64,000 nucleotides of DNA from Vibrio vulnificus NBRC 15645 = ATCC 27562 (GTDB lineage: Bacteria; Pseudomonadota; Gammaproteobacteria; Enterobacterales; Vibrionaceae): assembly GCF_002224265.1 (NCBI RefSeq), contig NZ_CP012881.1, positions 558,001 through 622,000 of the forward strand, written 5' to 3'. Shown here piece by piece: positions 53,414-63,060 of this stretch. The translations under genes were made by a program, and so were the position numbers. Below the pieces are notes generated by a model. The model saw only the letters and a program-made list of their open reading frames with translations. It was not told the origin of the DNA and ran no database searches. Positions within the stretch are counted from its first letter, which is position 1. The number at the start of each line of letters is the position of its first letter.

Positions 53414-56400
53414 TTATTCGGACTCTAGAGCGTCACTGGCAAATTTTGAAGGGGGCACGCCAAAGTACAGTTTAAAACGTTGACTAAAATAGGAAGGATC
53501 GTTAAATCCCGATGCGAAAGCCACATCAACCACTTTTTCACCGGCCAACAAACTTTCGCATGCTTTTTCTAAACGAACTTCGGTGAGGTAATCCGTAAAT
53601 GTACGAGAGCTCGCTGATTTAAACCGTCTCTGTAGGCTGCGCTCAGAAACATAGAGCATCTTGGCCGCCATTGCCGTGCCAAATTCTGGGTTTGTATAAT
53701 GCTCTGCCACCATAGCCTCGACCTTCGCCAGCCACAACTGCTCTGGCGATGGAGCGCCTTCGGATGAGACTTCCGTAACTGGAGAGAGATCGACTGAATC
53801 AACAAAAACGCTTGGCTCTTCGTCATTTATCAGAGACTCAACCGCTTTCGGCCACAGTATTTCGATCTTGTTTCGCTCAGCGCTACTGAACAAGCTTAAG
53901 CGTCCGCCACTTTGTTCGACTAAAGCAGGTAGCTTCTCAATTGCAGTATCGACTTTTGCCGGCTCAACACCAGCGCTATCCTCGGCGTCCGTATTCGTAC
54001 TAAAGGGCTGGCCAAAATCAATAAATGACACTTCGACAAAATCGTTTTGCTCTCTGATCACAATATCAAGCATTTGGCCACGATAGGCGCGTTTCAACAC
54101 ACTTGCAAAAACACTATTAAAAATGACATCCAGATTAAACTGCCCTACTGCGACACGATAGTCATCCGATTCGCTAGAAATGTGCACCTGAACACCGATT
54201 TTACTGAGTTCATCTTCCCAAACGTCGACAACCGACTGAATGATATGGCTGACGTTAAAGTTTTGCAGATACCCGTCAGTTCCATCGCTGGGCGAGCTTT
54301 TTAACTCTTCCAAAAGCATTGCTATGCGCATTTGATGTTCCTGATACTCTGAGGCAGGTTCAACCGATGGCTTGCTCAGTAATGCATCCACACTTTGACG
54401 TAATGAACGGGCAACATTGTCAACCAGCAAATTTCTAACTTGGATCTGTTTGCGAAGTTGTTGGTTACTGGTGAGCAGCACTCGACTCTGATGACGTAAT
54501 TGATTGGTCTTCAATGCCACCAATGCCGTTAACTCACGGTTTTGAACACTGACGTAACGAGAACGCCAGAAAACAACTAAGCCGCCTAACGCTACGATAA
54601 GCAGAACAAAAATCGCCATCGCCATCGTAGTTTGATACCACGGGTGTAACACCGTAAAGCGAACTTGCACGGAATCCCCTGCGACTAAACTGGTTTTAAC
54701 ACTTAACAAGTAATCACCTGCCGCAAGGTGTTCAAAAGAGACTTGTCCGGCTTCTGTGGTTTGCCAGTGTTCCTGGTTTAAACGGTAATAGAGCGTTTCA
54801 CCGTAAGCATTGGGCATCACGCCGAGGCCAAAACTGATCGCAGAACCATACGCTAACTCGGGTAATTGCCACTCTTTTTGTCCGACATTTGCAACCTGAT
54901 CGTCAATACGAACTTGGCTGATGACCACTCTAGGTTCAGGTAGTTTGGATACCATTAGGTCATCACGGTCCGCAAATACCAAGCCATGCTTTGAACCCAG
55001 TACTAACACCGAGCCGGATTGCGCTTCTCCAAATGAAGCCGCACATGAGCCTTCAACGAACTCGTTACTCATAATGCCCGAGCGAGACCCAAAGTGCTTA
55101 CGCAGTGCTCCGTCAAAATTGTAAAAACTGAGGCCAATTGAACTCACCATCCAAATGCCACTAGCATCGGTGATTAGGCAAATAGGCTTCACGTTTTCCT
55201 GAGGAAGTGCCAGCTCTCCTAACGTTTTTTCTGTGGGATCTTTACGATAGATGCCGTGAGTCCCTGCAAACCATAACGCCCCATCTTTCGCTTCTGCGAT
55301 ATCGACACTTTCGCCAAAAGACTGCGTGTTTCGCTCAAAACGGATCTTGTCGTTTTCTAGCACATAAGCCCCATGATCGGTTCTTACGATTAACGGGACT
55401 TTTTGATCCACTTCTAGACCCAAAATTCGAGCGGGCAAATTTTGGCTGGCAATCCACCGATCGCCATAATCTTGGAAGCGCCCATCGGCAACGCCAATGG
55501 CGGCTAATCGATAACCCGAACTGATCCAAACCTTGCCTTGAGGGCTGACCGAAACAAAATCAATCTCTTTACCTTTAAGGTAACTCGGTAAATCGAACGA
55601 TCGAAGTTTGTACTGATTCGTGTCGTAAATATACAAACCTTGCTCGGAAGCAATCCAGATGTTTCCATCTTCAAGGGCAAAGTCATTTACCTTTATCGGC
55701 AAACGCACGCGGCTGTATTGTTTATTAACCCCAATGGCCCGGTAAAGATTGTTTGCATCTTTAAACCAAATCGTTTCATCTGATGCATAGACAATTTTGG
55801 TGATGTTGCCATTAAAACGGCTGGCTTTTTCTTCGGTGATGTTATTAAGACGTTCAAATTTTCGGCCAAACAGAGAGTAGTAGAGAATACCACTGTTCGT
55901 CGCAACCCAAATGCCCCCTTGTTCATCATTCACCAGCGAGTAAATTTTTCGATTATCAGGAGAGACATCTTGCGCACCTGCGGCTTTCACTTTGGCCACT
56001 TGTCCATTTAAAAACGAGTAACTGTACAGACCATGTTCTGTGCCAATCCAATATTCTTGATTGGTTTCTGTCATCGAAAGCACATGAGACTCTCCAATCA
56101 TGATGTTTTTTTGAGTCGGCTTTAAAATATCAATGAGCGCAGCGCCATTTAGCGTCCCCACCAGTAACTCACGACGAGTGGGAGAAAAGTACAGTTTGGC
56201 AACGAAATGCTTCGCTGACGCTTTGATATGAGTAAATTGCTCACCTTGTGATAGATAAGCTCCCGATGTGGTACCAAGTACCCATTTGCTTAAAACCCTC
56301 TTTGCATCATTGATGTAGACGTAACTACTCTGATTATTTTGATACAACGAGAGTAAGGAATAAGTTTTTAATTCTTTTGATTCAATATCGTAGTCATAAA

Positions 56401-56866
56401 AATTGATGCCATCACTCACCCAAATGTGACCATCTGAGCTGCCAATTTTTCTGATTTCTGCCCCCGGATTTAAGCTAAACGCTAACTGACGTTTCTGATT
56501 GGGGTACGTTTGGAAGACTTCGTTCGCGACAAAAGTCCAAAAACTGCCTTGGTGAAAGGCTACTTGCTCGGAAGGAAACTCTAGAAGGCTGCCACGTTTC
56601 GGCAACAAGGTATTACCATCGAAATATTGCACTTTGCCGTGCACGTCATGTATCCATAAACCACCATCACCACCAACAAAGAGATTTTTAGCAGCAACAA
56701 AGGTTCCCTGCTCCTGTCCAGGCAGTGGGTAAAATATGGCAGAGTTTCCGTCCAAAGCTAGCGCTTTGAACGGTAGTGTAAGCCCTGCGAGTAGAAGCCA
56801 GGCAAGAATACGCAGCAAGTCAGATTTCCCTGTAAAGTCAATTCTTACGCCCTTGATTATTTTCAA
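53414..56866 (-). CDS. tfoS: Membrane-bound transcription activator TfoS (competence)
   Basis: This 1150-residue protein has an N-terminal signal or anchor (about 17-37), a periplasmic region of two-component-regulator propeller repeats (about 45-640), a Y_Y_Y domain (about 655-735), one membrane helix at about 745-765, a coiled-coil and kinase-like cytoplasmic part, and a C-terminal AraC-type double helix-turn-helix (about 1045-1145, with SERSLQRRFKSASSRTFTDY and FASGFNDPSYFSQRFKLYFG). The kinase-like part has no H-box His (VDNVARSLRQSVDALL), so it is not a kinase. In V. cholerae TfoS senses chitin oligosaccharides and activates tfoR directly from the membrane. Its location beside tfoR and feoA agrees. 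Confidence 0.9.
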   Translation of the reverse strand: MKIIKGVRIDFTGKSDLLRILAWLLLAGLTLPFKALALDGNSAIFYPLPGQEQGTFVAAKNLFVGGDGGLWIHDVHGKVQYFDGNTLLPKRGSLLEFPSEQVAFHQGSFWTFVANEVFQTYPNQKRQLAFSLNPGAEIRKIGSSDGHIWVSDGINFYDYDIESKELKTYSLLSLYQNNQSSYVYINDAKRVLSKWVLGTTSGAYLSQGEQFTHIKASAKHFVAKLYFSPTRRELLVGTLNGAALIDILKPTQKNIMIGESHVLSMTETNQEYWIGTEHGLYSYSFLNGQVAKVKAAGAQDVSPDNRKIYSLVNDEQGGIWVATNSGILYYSLFGRKFERLNNITEEKASRFNGNITKIVYASDETIWFKDANNLYRAIGVNKQYSRVRLPIKVNDFALEDGNIWIASEQGLYIYDTNQYKLRSFDLPSYLKGKEIDFVSVSPQGKVWISSGYRLAAIGVADGRFQDYGDRWIASQNLPARILGLEVDQKVPLIVRTDHGAYVLENDKIRFERNTQSFGESVDIAEAKDGALWFAGTHGIYRKDPTEKTLGELALPQENVKPICLITDASGIWMVSSIGLSFYNFDGALRKHFGSRSGIMSNEFVEGSCAASFGEAQSGSVLVLGSKHGLVFADRDDLMVSKLPEPRVVISQVRIDDQVANVGQKEWQLPELAYGSAISFGLGVMPNAYGETLYYRLNQEHWQTTEAGQVSFEHLAAGDYLLSVKTSLVAGDSVQVRFTVLHPWYQTTMAMAIFVLLIVALGGLVVFWRSRYVSVQNRELTALVALKTNQLRHQSRVLLTSNQQLRKQIQVRNLLVDNVARSLRQSVDALLSKPSVEPASEYQEHQMRIAMLLEELKSSPSDGTDGYLQNFNVSHIIQSVVDVWEDELSKIGVQVHISSESDDYRVAVGQFNLDVIFNSVFASVLKRAYRGQMLDIVIREQNDFVEVSFIDFGQPFSTNTDAEDSAGVEPAKVDTAIEKLPALVEQSGGRLSLFSSAERNKIEILWPKAVESLINDEEPSVFVDSVDLSPVTEVSSEGAPSPEQLWLAKVEAMVAEHYTNPEFGTAMAAKMLYVSERSLQRRFKSASSRTFTDYLTEVRLEKACESLLAGEKVVDVAFASGFNDPSYFSQRFKLYFGVPPSKFASDALESE

Positions 56867-56989
56867 CGCTTTAGAGCATTATTTTGGGGCGCTAAATATC
56901 ATAGCGAAATTGCTGCATGATAAAAATATCAACTTAGCAAGGGTTGCCAATATCACCAATTGGATCACGTAAATAGAGAGAAGTTGGCG

Positions 56990-57865
56990 CTACTTATCAT
57001 GTAAACATTGGTAGAAATCATTCCCCATTGATAGGAGAAAATTAAAGTAGCCACCAGATTCAAGTGTCACTTCTGTCCCAATAGGGTCTAAAACACCTTT
57101 TTTCGCCGAGCTGCCTCTCATGACGCTTTCGATAACCGCTGGTGTAAATTGTGGCTCAGCAAACACACACACAACATCGCCTTTTGCTAAACGGTTACGG
57201 ATTTCAATCAACGTTTTCGCTCCAGGCTTTTTCTCTGGGCTAACCGTAAAGTGCCCAAGGTTGCTAAGTTGATACTGCTGTTCAAAGTAGCCATAAGCAT
57301 CATGGAATACATAGTAGCCGCGCTCTTTCACTCCTTGTAGCAACTTACTTAAACGCGTATCCGTTTCATCCAATCCCTGCATGAAACGCTTTAAGTTAGC
57401 TTGGTACTGTGCTTCGTGCTGCGCGTCGATTTCAATCAGACGCGCCGTTATCGCTGGAGCAACTTGTTTGACTGTGTCGATGCCCATCCAAAAATGGGGG
57501 TCATGGCTACCGTGATCATGGCCATCATGCTGATGAGCCTCTTGGTATTCACGTAACTTAAGAGAAGGGATCTCGCTGATCGTTAGCACATTGGAATGAT
57601 CTGACACCAACTTTGTCATAAAAGGCTCTAAGGATGAGCCAAACCACACTATCAGATCCGCTTGCCTTACTTTTTTCACGTCAGAAGGTTTCAAAGCGTA
57701 ATCGTGAGGCGATGCATTGGCAGCCACGAGTAACTTGGGGATCGTTACCTCTTGCGTAAGCTCATTGACGATCAGCTGTATTGGTTTAATGCTGGTTAAA
57801 ACCTCAACGGCAAGCGCTTGTAACGGCAAAAATAACGTAAAAGTACACAATAAAAAGCGAATCAT
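56990..57865 (-). CDS. znuA: Periplasmic zinc-binding protein ZnuA
   Basis: This 291-residue protein has a signal peptide (MIRFLLCTFTLFLPLQALA) and the cluster A-I substrate-binding fold. Zinc ligands are His in NASPHDYALKP (about 54), the His-rich loop HQHDGHDHGSHDPHFWMG (about 111-128) and the His of FHDAYGYFEQQY. It delivers Zn2+ to the ZnuB permease. It is divergent from znuC, sharing the 81-bp control region with a Zur box. Confidence 0.95.
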   Translation of the reverse strand: MIRFLLCTFTLFLPLQALAVEVLTSIKPIQLIVNELTQEVTIPKLLVAANASPHDYALKPSDVKKVRQADLIVWFGSSLEPFMTKLVSDHSNVLTISEIPSLKLREYQEAHQHDGHDHGSHDPHFWMGIDTVKQVAPAITARLIEIDAQHEAQYQANLKRFMQGLDETDTRLSKLLQGVKERGYYVFHDAYGYFEQQYQLSNLGHFTVSPEKKPGAKTLIEIRNRLAKGDVVCVFAEPQFTPAVIESVMRGSSAKKGVLDPIGTEVTLESGGYFNFLLSMGNDFYQCLHDK

Positions 57866-57904
57866 AATAATCCAAGTTGGTAAGTAGCGTTCATTAGGAT
57901 AAAA

Positions 57905-57919
57905 TGTTACATTATAACA
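57905..57919. promoter_or_regulatory. Zur box between znuA and znuC
   Basis: TGTTACATTATAACA matches the Zur core TGTTATANTATAACA at 14 of 15 positions. It lies between the divergent znuA and znuC starts, 27 bp before znuC, so a single bound Zur dimer could shut both under zinc-replete conditions. Confidence 0.85.
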
Positions 57920-57946
57920 CTCACCAATTGCAAATGAGTTCTATTC

Positions 57947-58732
57947 ATGTCAGCGTTAATTAGCCTAAAGGCGCTTTCCGTCACCTTTGACGATAAGAAA
58001 GTTTTAGACAGTATTAGCTTGGATTTGCACAAAGGTAAAATCACGACACTGATCGGTCCAAATGGCGCCGGCAAGTCAACCTTAGTCAAAATCATCATCG
58101 GTTTACTCAAACCCACTTCAGGTCAAGTTCAACGTCAAGCAAAGCTCACTATCGGCTATGTTCCACAAAAGCTAAAACTCAATGACACATTGCCACTTAA
58201 TGTTATCCGTTTCCTAAATCTATCAGGAAAGTATAGCCAGCAAGAAACGATGGAAGCACTTCGACTTGTTGGTGCCGAGCACCTATATAAATACAACATG
58301 CACAAACTCTCTGGCGGTGAGACTCAACGCGTGCTGTTGGCTCGCGCGCTTTTGCAACGACCCGACTTACTTGTACTTGATGAACCCGCTCAAGGCGTCG
58401 ACATTCAAGGACAAATTGATCTCTACGATTTAATTGAAAGCATCCGCCATCGTTTTGATTGTGCCGTGTTTATGGTGTCGCATGACTTACACCTTGTTAT
58501 GGCAAAAACCGATGAAGTCATTTGCCTTCAACATCACGTTTGCTGTTCTGGCACGCCAGAAGACATTACTCAGCACCCGTCTTACATTGCATTATTTGGT
58601 AGTGCGGCAAGAGACTCATTAGCGATTTATCATCACCAACATGACCACCACCACCACGATTTAGCAGGCCAACCTGTTTCTGGTGATCCAACTCAGTGTA
58701 ACCATCATCACCATGGACATCATCATGATTGA
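57947..58732 (+). CDS. znuC: Zinc ABC transporter ATP-binding protein ZnuC
   Basis: This 261-residue ABC ATPase has Walker [15 protein letters not shown] (about 36-49), signature [15 protein letters not shown] (about 124-138), Walker B DLLVLDEP and the H-loop VSHDLH. The last 37 residues after the ATPase are unusually His-rich ([15 protein letters not shown] and a final [10 protein letters not shown]), a probable zinc reservoir or sensor. It overlaps znuB by 8 bp. Confidence 0.95.
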   Translation: MSALISLKALSVTFDDKKVLDSISLDLHKGKITTLIGPNGAGKSTLVKIIIGLLKPTSGQVQRQAKLTIGYVPQKLKLNDTLPLNVIRFLNLSGKYSQQETMEALRLVGAEHLYKYNMHKLSGGETQRVLLARALLQRPDLLVLDEPAQGVDIQGQIDLYDLIESIRHRFDCAVFMVSHDLHLVMAKTDEVICLQHHVCCSGTPEDITQHPSYIALFGSAARDSLAIYHHQHDHHHHDLAGQPVSGDPTQCNHHHHGHHHD

Positions 58733-59510
58733 GTTTCTTCTTCCTTCTCTTTTAGCCGGCTTAGGAATTGCACTGATCGCGGGGCCTTTGGGATCATTTG
58801 TTGTTTGGCGCAAGATGGCCTACTTCGGCGATACCCTAGCTCATGCGTCATTAATGGGGCTGGCACTTGGCTTTCTGCTCGATGTGAACTTGTACCTTGC
58901 GCTCATTGTATGTTGCCTCGCTTTAGCGGTGATACTCGTGACACTGCAAAAACAGCAACTCGTTGCGTCGGATACACTGCTCGGCATCTTAGCTCACAGC
59001 GCATTGTCCATCGGTTTGGTCGCGGTAAGTTTTCTCGATAACGTCCGTGTGGATCTGATGAGTTACTTATTTGGTGATCTTTTGGCTGTCTCTCCACAAG
59101 ATTTGCTCTTCATATACGCAGGAGTCGCTGCGGTTGGCGCAACGTTGTATCTTTTTTGGCGTCCACTTTTGTCCACCACGGTTAATGAAGAATTGGCTGC
59201 AGTGGAAGGCACCAATATCGATTTGATTCGCTTAATTTTGATGTTGATGGTCGGTATCGTTATCGCAGTGGGGATGAAATTTGTCGGCGCACTGATTATG
59301 ACGTCTCTGCTGATCATTCCTGCAGCAGCGGCAAGGCGCTTTGCTCAGTCACCAGAGCAAATGGCCGGGTTTGCGTCTCTGATCGGTGTTCTTGCCGTCC
59401 TCGGTGGATTAACGCTCTCTTGGCATTTCGATACTCCAGCGGGTCCATCTGTGGTCATTAGCGCAACCGCTATCTTTATGCTGGCTCAACTAAAGCCACA
59501 AACAAGCTAA
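58725..59510 (+). CDS. znuB: Zinc ABC transporter permease ZnuB
   Basis: The start ATG 58725 is chosen because the product then begins [14 protein letters not shown], as in E. coli ZnuB; earlier in-frame starts lie deeper in znuC. The 261-residue permease has 7-8 membrane helices and the conserved [20 protein letters not shown] and the [18 protein letters not shown] region that contacts ZnuC. It imports Zn2+. A terminator follows. Confidence 0.95.
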   Translation: MIEFLLPSLLAGLGIALIAGPLGSFVVWRKMAYFGDTLAHASLMGLALGFLLDVNLYLALIVCCLALAVILVTLQKQQLVASDTLLGILAHSALSIGLVAVSFLDNVRVDLMSYLFGDLLAVSPQDLLFIYAGVAAVGATLYLFWRPLLSTTVNEELAAVEGTNIDLIRLILMLMVGIVIAVGMKFVGALIMTSLLIIPAAAARRFAQSPEQMAGFASLIGVLAVLGGLTLSWHFDTPAGPSVVISATAIFMLAQLKPQTS

Positions 59511-59537
59511 AGTGGCAGAACAAGCAAACTATAATGA

Positions 59538-59567
59538 AAAAGCCGAGCATTGATTGCTCGGCTTTTA
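59538..59567. terminator. Terminator between znuB and sucD
   Basis: The stem AAAAGCCGAGCA/TGCTCGGCTTTT (12 bp) with a 5-nt loop is followed on the minus strand by TTCATT and on the plus strand by ACTT. It lies 25 bp before the sucD stop on the minus strand and 27 bp after znuB. Confidence 0.8.
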
Positions 59568-59591
59568 CTTAGAGGTTGACGCTGTTGTCTA

Positions 59592-60464
59592 TTACCAACC
59601 CGTCACTTCACGAAGTGCTTGACCAATGTCAGCCAAAGACTTAACAGTTTTCACACCAGCAGATTCAAGTGCTGCAAATTTCTCGTCCGCCGTTCCTTTA
59701 CCACCAGAAATGATAGCACCAGCATGGCCCATACGTTTACCCGGAGGCGCAGTTACACCAGCGATGTAAGAAACGACTGGCTTAGTTACATTCTCTTTAA
59801 TGAACGCTGCCGCTTCTTCTTCCGCCGTACCGCCAATCTCACCGATCATCACGATCGCTTCCGTTTCTGGGTCTTCTTGGAACAATTTCAGAATATCGAT
59901 GAAGTTAGAACCTGGGATTGGGTCGCCACCGATACCAACACAAGTAGACTGACCGAAACCTTCATCCGTGGTTTGTTTAACAGCTTCGTAGGTCAAAGTA
60001 CCTGAACGTGAAACGATACCCACTTTACCCTTCTTATGGATATGACCTGGCATGATGCCGATCTTACACTCATCAGGAGTGATAACACCTGGACAGTTTG
60101 GACCAATCATACGAACGCCAGTCTGCTCCAGTTTCACTTTCACATCGATCATGTCCGTCGTAGGAATGCCTTCTGTGATGGTGACTATCAGCTGAATACC
60201 AGCATCAATTGCTTCCAAAATTGCGTCTTTACAGAAAGGGGCTGGAACGTAGATAACGGTTGCGGTTGCGCCAGTCGTTTCCACTGCTTCACGCACTGTA
60301 TTAAATACAGGAAGACCAAGATGCGTCTGACCGCCTTTGCCCGGAGAAACGCCACCAACCATTTGCGTGCCGTAAGCAAGAGCTTGCTCTGAGTGGAAAG
60401 TACCCTGACCACCTGTGAAACCTTGACAAATTACTTTGGTGTCTTTGTTAATTAATACAGACAT
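59592..60464 (-). CDS. sucD: Succinyl-CoA synthetase alpha subunit
   Basis: This 290-residue protein has the CoA-binding Rossmann domain ([20 protein letters not shown]) and the phosphorylated His of [20 protein letters not shown] (about 242-261). With SucC it makes ATP or GTP from succinyl-CoA in the TCA cycle. It overlaps sucC by one base (TAATG-type) and is the last gene of the suc block before the znuB-shared terminator. Confidence 0.97.
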   Translation of the reverse strand: MSVLINKDTKVICQGFTGGQGTFHSEQALAYGTQMVGGVSPGKGGQTHLGLPVFNTVREAVETTGATATVIYVPAPFCKDAILEAIDAGIQLIVTITEGIPTTDMIDVKVKLEQTGVRMIGPNCPGVITPDECKIGIMPGHIHKKGKVGIVSRSGTLTYEAVKQTTDEGFGQSTCVGIGGDPIPGSNFIDILKLFQEDPETEAIVMIGEIGGTAEEEAAAFIKENVTKPVVSYIAGVTAPPGKRMGHAGAIISGGKGTADEKFAALESAGVKTVKSLADIGQALREVTGW

Positions 60465-61630
60465 TATTTGCCCTCCGCCGCAGCAACTACTTTCTGAGCA
60501 GCATCTGTTAGTGATTCTGCTGCAATGATATCCAAACCTGACTCTGCCAGTACTTTGCGGCCAAGATCCGCGTTAGTACCTTCAAGACGTACAACAACGG
60601 GTACGCTTACACCCACTTCTTTCACTGCACCGATGATGCCTTCCGCGATCATGTCACAACGAACGATACCGCCGAAGATATTCACAAGTACTGCTTTTAC
60701 ATTGTCATCAGATAAGATGATCTTGAATGCTTCAGCAACACGTTCTTTTGTTGCGCCACCACCTACATCTAGGAAGTTTGCAGGTTTGCCACCGTGGAGG
60801 TTTACGATATCCATGGTACCCATTGCGAGGCCAGCACCGTTAACCATACAGCCAACGTTACCATCAAGTGCCACGTAGTTCAGTTCCCACTGCGCCGCAT
60901 GAGCTTCACGCTTATCTTCTTGAGAAGGATCGTGCATTTCACGCAGTTTTGGCTGACGGTAAAGCGCATTTGAGTCGATGTTGATCTTACCATCTAGACA
61001 AAGTAGGTTGCCTTCGCCGGTAATCACAAGTGGGTTGATTTCAAGAAGAGCGAGATCGTATCGAGTGAACATTTCACCCAAACCCATGAAGATTTTAACA
61101 AACTGCTTAATTTGATCGCCTTGAAGACCAAGTTTAAAAGCAAGCTCACGACCTTGATAAGCCTGAGGGCCTACCAGTGGGTCAATAGCCGCTTTGTGAA
61201 TCAGTTCAGGAGTTTCTTCTGCAACTTTTTCGATTTCCACACCGCCTTCCGTTGAGGCCATGAAAACGACTTTGCGTGTTGCACGGTCAACGACAGCACC
61301 CAAGTATAGCTCGTTAGCGATATTGGACGCTTCTTCAACCAAAATTTTTGTTACTGGCTGACCATTCGCATCTGTCTGATAAGTAACCAGATTTTTGCCA
61401 AGCCATTTTTGTGCAAACTCTTTCACGCCTTCTTTCGTATCGTGAAGCTCTACGCCGCCCGCTTTACCGCGGCCACCTGCGTGAACCTGACATTTTACAA
61501 CTTTCTTAGCGGTGCTAATGCGGCCAGCAGCTTCAAATGCTTCTTGAGGTGTATCACAAGCATAACCTTCTGGTACCGGCAAACCGAATTCTGCAAACAG
61601 CTGTTTGGCTTGGTATTCATGCAAATTCAT
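60464..61630 (-). CDS. sucC: Succinyl-CoA synthetase beta subunit
   Basis: This 388-residue ATP-grasp protein starts [20 protein letters not shown] and has nucleotide-binding segments [17 protein letters not shown] and [13 protein letters not shown], plus the C-terminal [15 protein letters not shown] domain that binds the phosphohistidine of SucD. It is translationally coupled to sucD. A 190-bp gap with a hairpin separates it from sucB. Confidence 0.97.
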   Translation of the reverse strand: MNLHEYQAKQLFAEFGLPVPEGYACDTPQEAFEAAGRISTAKKVVKCQVHAGGRGKAGGVELHDTKEGVKEFAQKWLGKNLVTYQTDANGQPVTKILVEEASNIANELYLGAVVDRATRKVVFMASTEGGVEIEKVAEETPELIHKAAIDPLVGPQAYQGRELAFKLGLQGDQIKQFVKIFMGLGEMFTRYDLALLEINPLVITGEGNLLCLDGKINIDSNALYRQPKLREMHDPSQEDKREAHAAQWELNYVALDGNVGCMVNGAGLAMGTMDIVNLHGGKPANFLDVGGGATKERVAEAFKIILSDDNVKAVLVNIFGGIVRCDMIAEGIIGAVKEVGVSVPVVVRLEGTNADLGRKVLAESGLDIIAAESLTDAAQKVVAAAEGK

Positions 61631-61780
61631 TTTGATATTCCGTTTGTTCTTCCCTTAAGGGATTTATTATTTCCATAACGTCACGATTAACAGTGCGACG
61701 CCTGTAGGGTCTTCTCAAATAAACTGCTAACAGTTCAAGTGAAGGCCAGACGCTGAGCCAGTCTAGCCTTAGGGATTTTT

Positions 61781-61811
61781 AACGTCTAGCCATCAACGAC
61801 AACTAGACGTT
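61781..61811. repeat. Inverted repeat between sucB and sucC
   Basis: AACGTCTAG (61781-61789) and CTAGACGTT (61803-61811) pair perfectly around a 13-nt loop. On the minus strand no T-run follows the stem, so it is not a clear terminator. It could be a processing or stabilising hairpin in the suc mRNA. Confidence 0.5.
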
Positions 61812-61820
61812 TTAGCGATA

Positions 61821-63032
61821 TTAAACGTCTAACAGCAGACGTGCTGGATCTTCCAGTAACTCTTTCACGGTCACTAGGAAGCCAACCGACTCACGACCAT
61901 CAATCAAGCGGTGGTCGTAAGACAGTGCTAGGTACATCATTGGCAGAATTTCAACTTTGCCATCTACCGCCATCGGACGATCTTGAATCTTATGCATACC
62001 CAAAATCGCAGATTGTGGTGGGTTGATGATTGGTGTCGACATCAACGAACCAAACACACCACCATTGGTGATGGTAAAGTTACCGCCAATTAGCTCGTCA
62101 ACGGTTAGTTTTCCGTCACGACCTTTGATGGCGAGCTCTTTGATGCCCTTTTCAACATCCGCAAAACCTAGCGTATCGCAGTCTTTTAGGACTGGAGTCA
62201 CTAGGCCACGTGGCGTAGAAACCGCCATACTGATGTCAAAATAGTTGTGGTAAACAATGTCATCACCATCGATCGATGCGTTGATTTCAGGATAACGCTT
62301 CAGTGCTTCAGTCACCGCTTTCACGTAGAAAGACATGAAGCCAAGACGAATACCATGACGCGCTTCAAACTGATCACCATACTGCTTACGAAGATCCATG
62401 ATTGGCTTCATGTTGACTTCATTAAACGTCGTCAGCATTGCAGTGCTGTTTTTCGCTTCTAGCAGACGATTAGCCACTGTTTTGCGTAGACGCGTCATCG
62501 GTACTCGTTTTTGACTACGAGCTGCAACAGGTGCTACTGGCGCAACAGCTGATTCTGCCACTGCTGGTGCCTTTTTGGCCGCTGCAAGGTGCGCTTCAAT
62601 ATCTTCACGTGTAATGCGACCACCTACACCCGTACCTTTCACTTGGTTTGCTTCTAAACCATGCTCTGCAAGGAGACGACGCACTGCTGGGCTAAGGGCA
62701 TCATTGCTCTCTTCTGATAAGCTTGCAGTATGACGCTTATCTGGAGATGGCTGTGACTCTTCTGTCGTATCAGCCGTAGGTTCACCCGCGACTGCCGCCA
62801 ATTTAATGCGACCGATCAGTTGCTTAGAAAGTACTGTTGCGCCTTCTTCTTCAACAATCGCTTCGAGAATACCCGCTTCTGAAGCCGGTACTTCTAACAC
62901 TACTTTGTCTGTTTCAATATCAACCAGCACTTCATCGCGCTCAACTCTGTCGCCTGGTTTCTTGTGCCAAGTTGCAACTGTTGCATCGGCCACTGATTCA
63001 GGTAAATCTGGAACCAGAATTTCAATAGTCAT
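61821..63032 (-). CDS. sucB: 2-oxoglutarate dehydrogenase E2 component (dihydrolipoyl succinyltransferase)
   Basis: This 403-residue protein has an N-terminal lipoyl domain with the lipoylated Lys in [17 protein letters not shown] (Lys43), a Pro/Ala-rich linker, an E3-binding domain ([20 protein letters not shown]), a second linker ([20 protein letters not shown]) and a catalytic domain ending [18 protein letters not shown], with the catalytic His of the family HxxxDG motif. It forms the core of the complex with SucA and Lpd. It starts 28 bp after sucA. Confidence 0.97.
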   Translation of the reverse strand: MTIEILVPDLPESVADATVATWHKKPGDRVERDEVLVDIETDKVVLEVPASEAGILEAIVEEEGATVLSKQLIGRIKLAAVAGEPTADTTEESQPSPDKRHTASLSEESNDALSPAVRRLLAEHGLEANQVKGTGVGGRITREDIEAHLAAAKKAPAVAESAVAPVAPVAARSQKRVPMTRLRKTVANRLLEAKNSTAMLTTFNEVNMKPIMDLRKQYGDQFEARHGIRLGFMSFYVKAVTEALKRYPEINASIDGDDIVYHNYFDISMAVSTPRGLVTPVLKDCDTLGFADVEKGIKELAIKGRDGKLTVDELIGGNFTITNGGVFGSLMSTPIINPPQSAILGMHKIQDRPMAVDGKVEILPMMYLALSYDHRLIDGRESVGFLVTVKELLEDPARLLLDV

Positions 63033-63060
63033 ATCTGTTTCTTCCTTTTACTTCTAGTTC

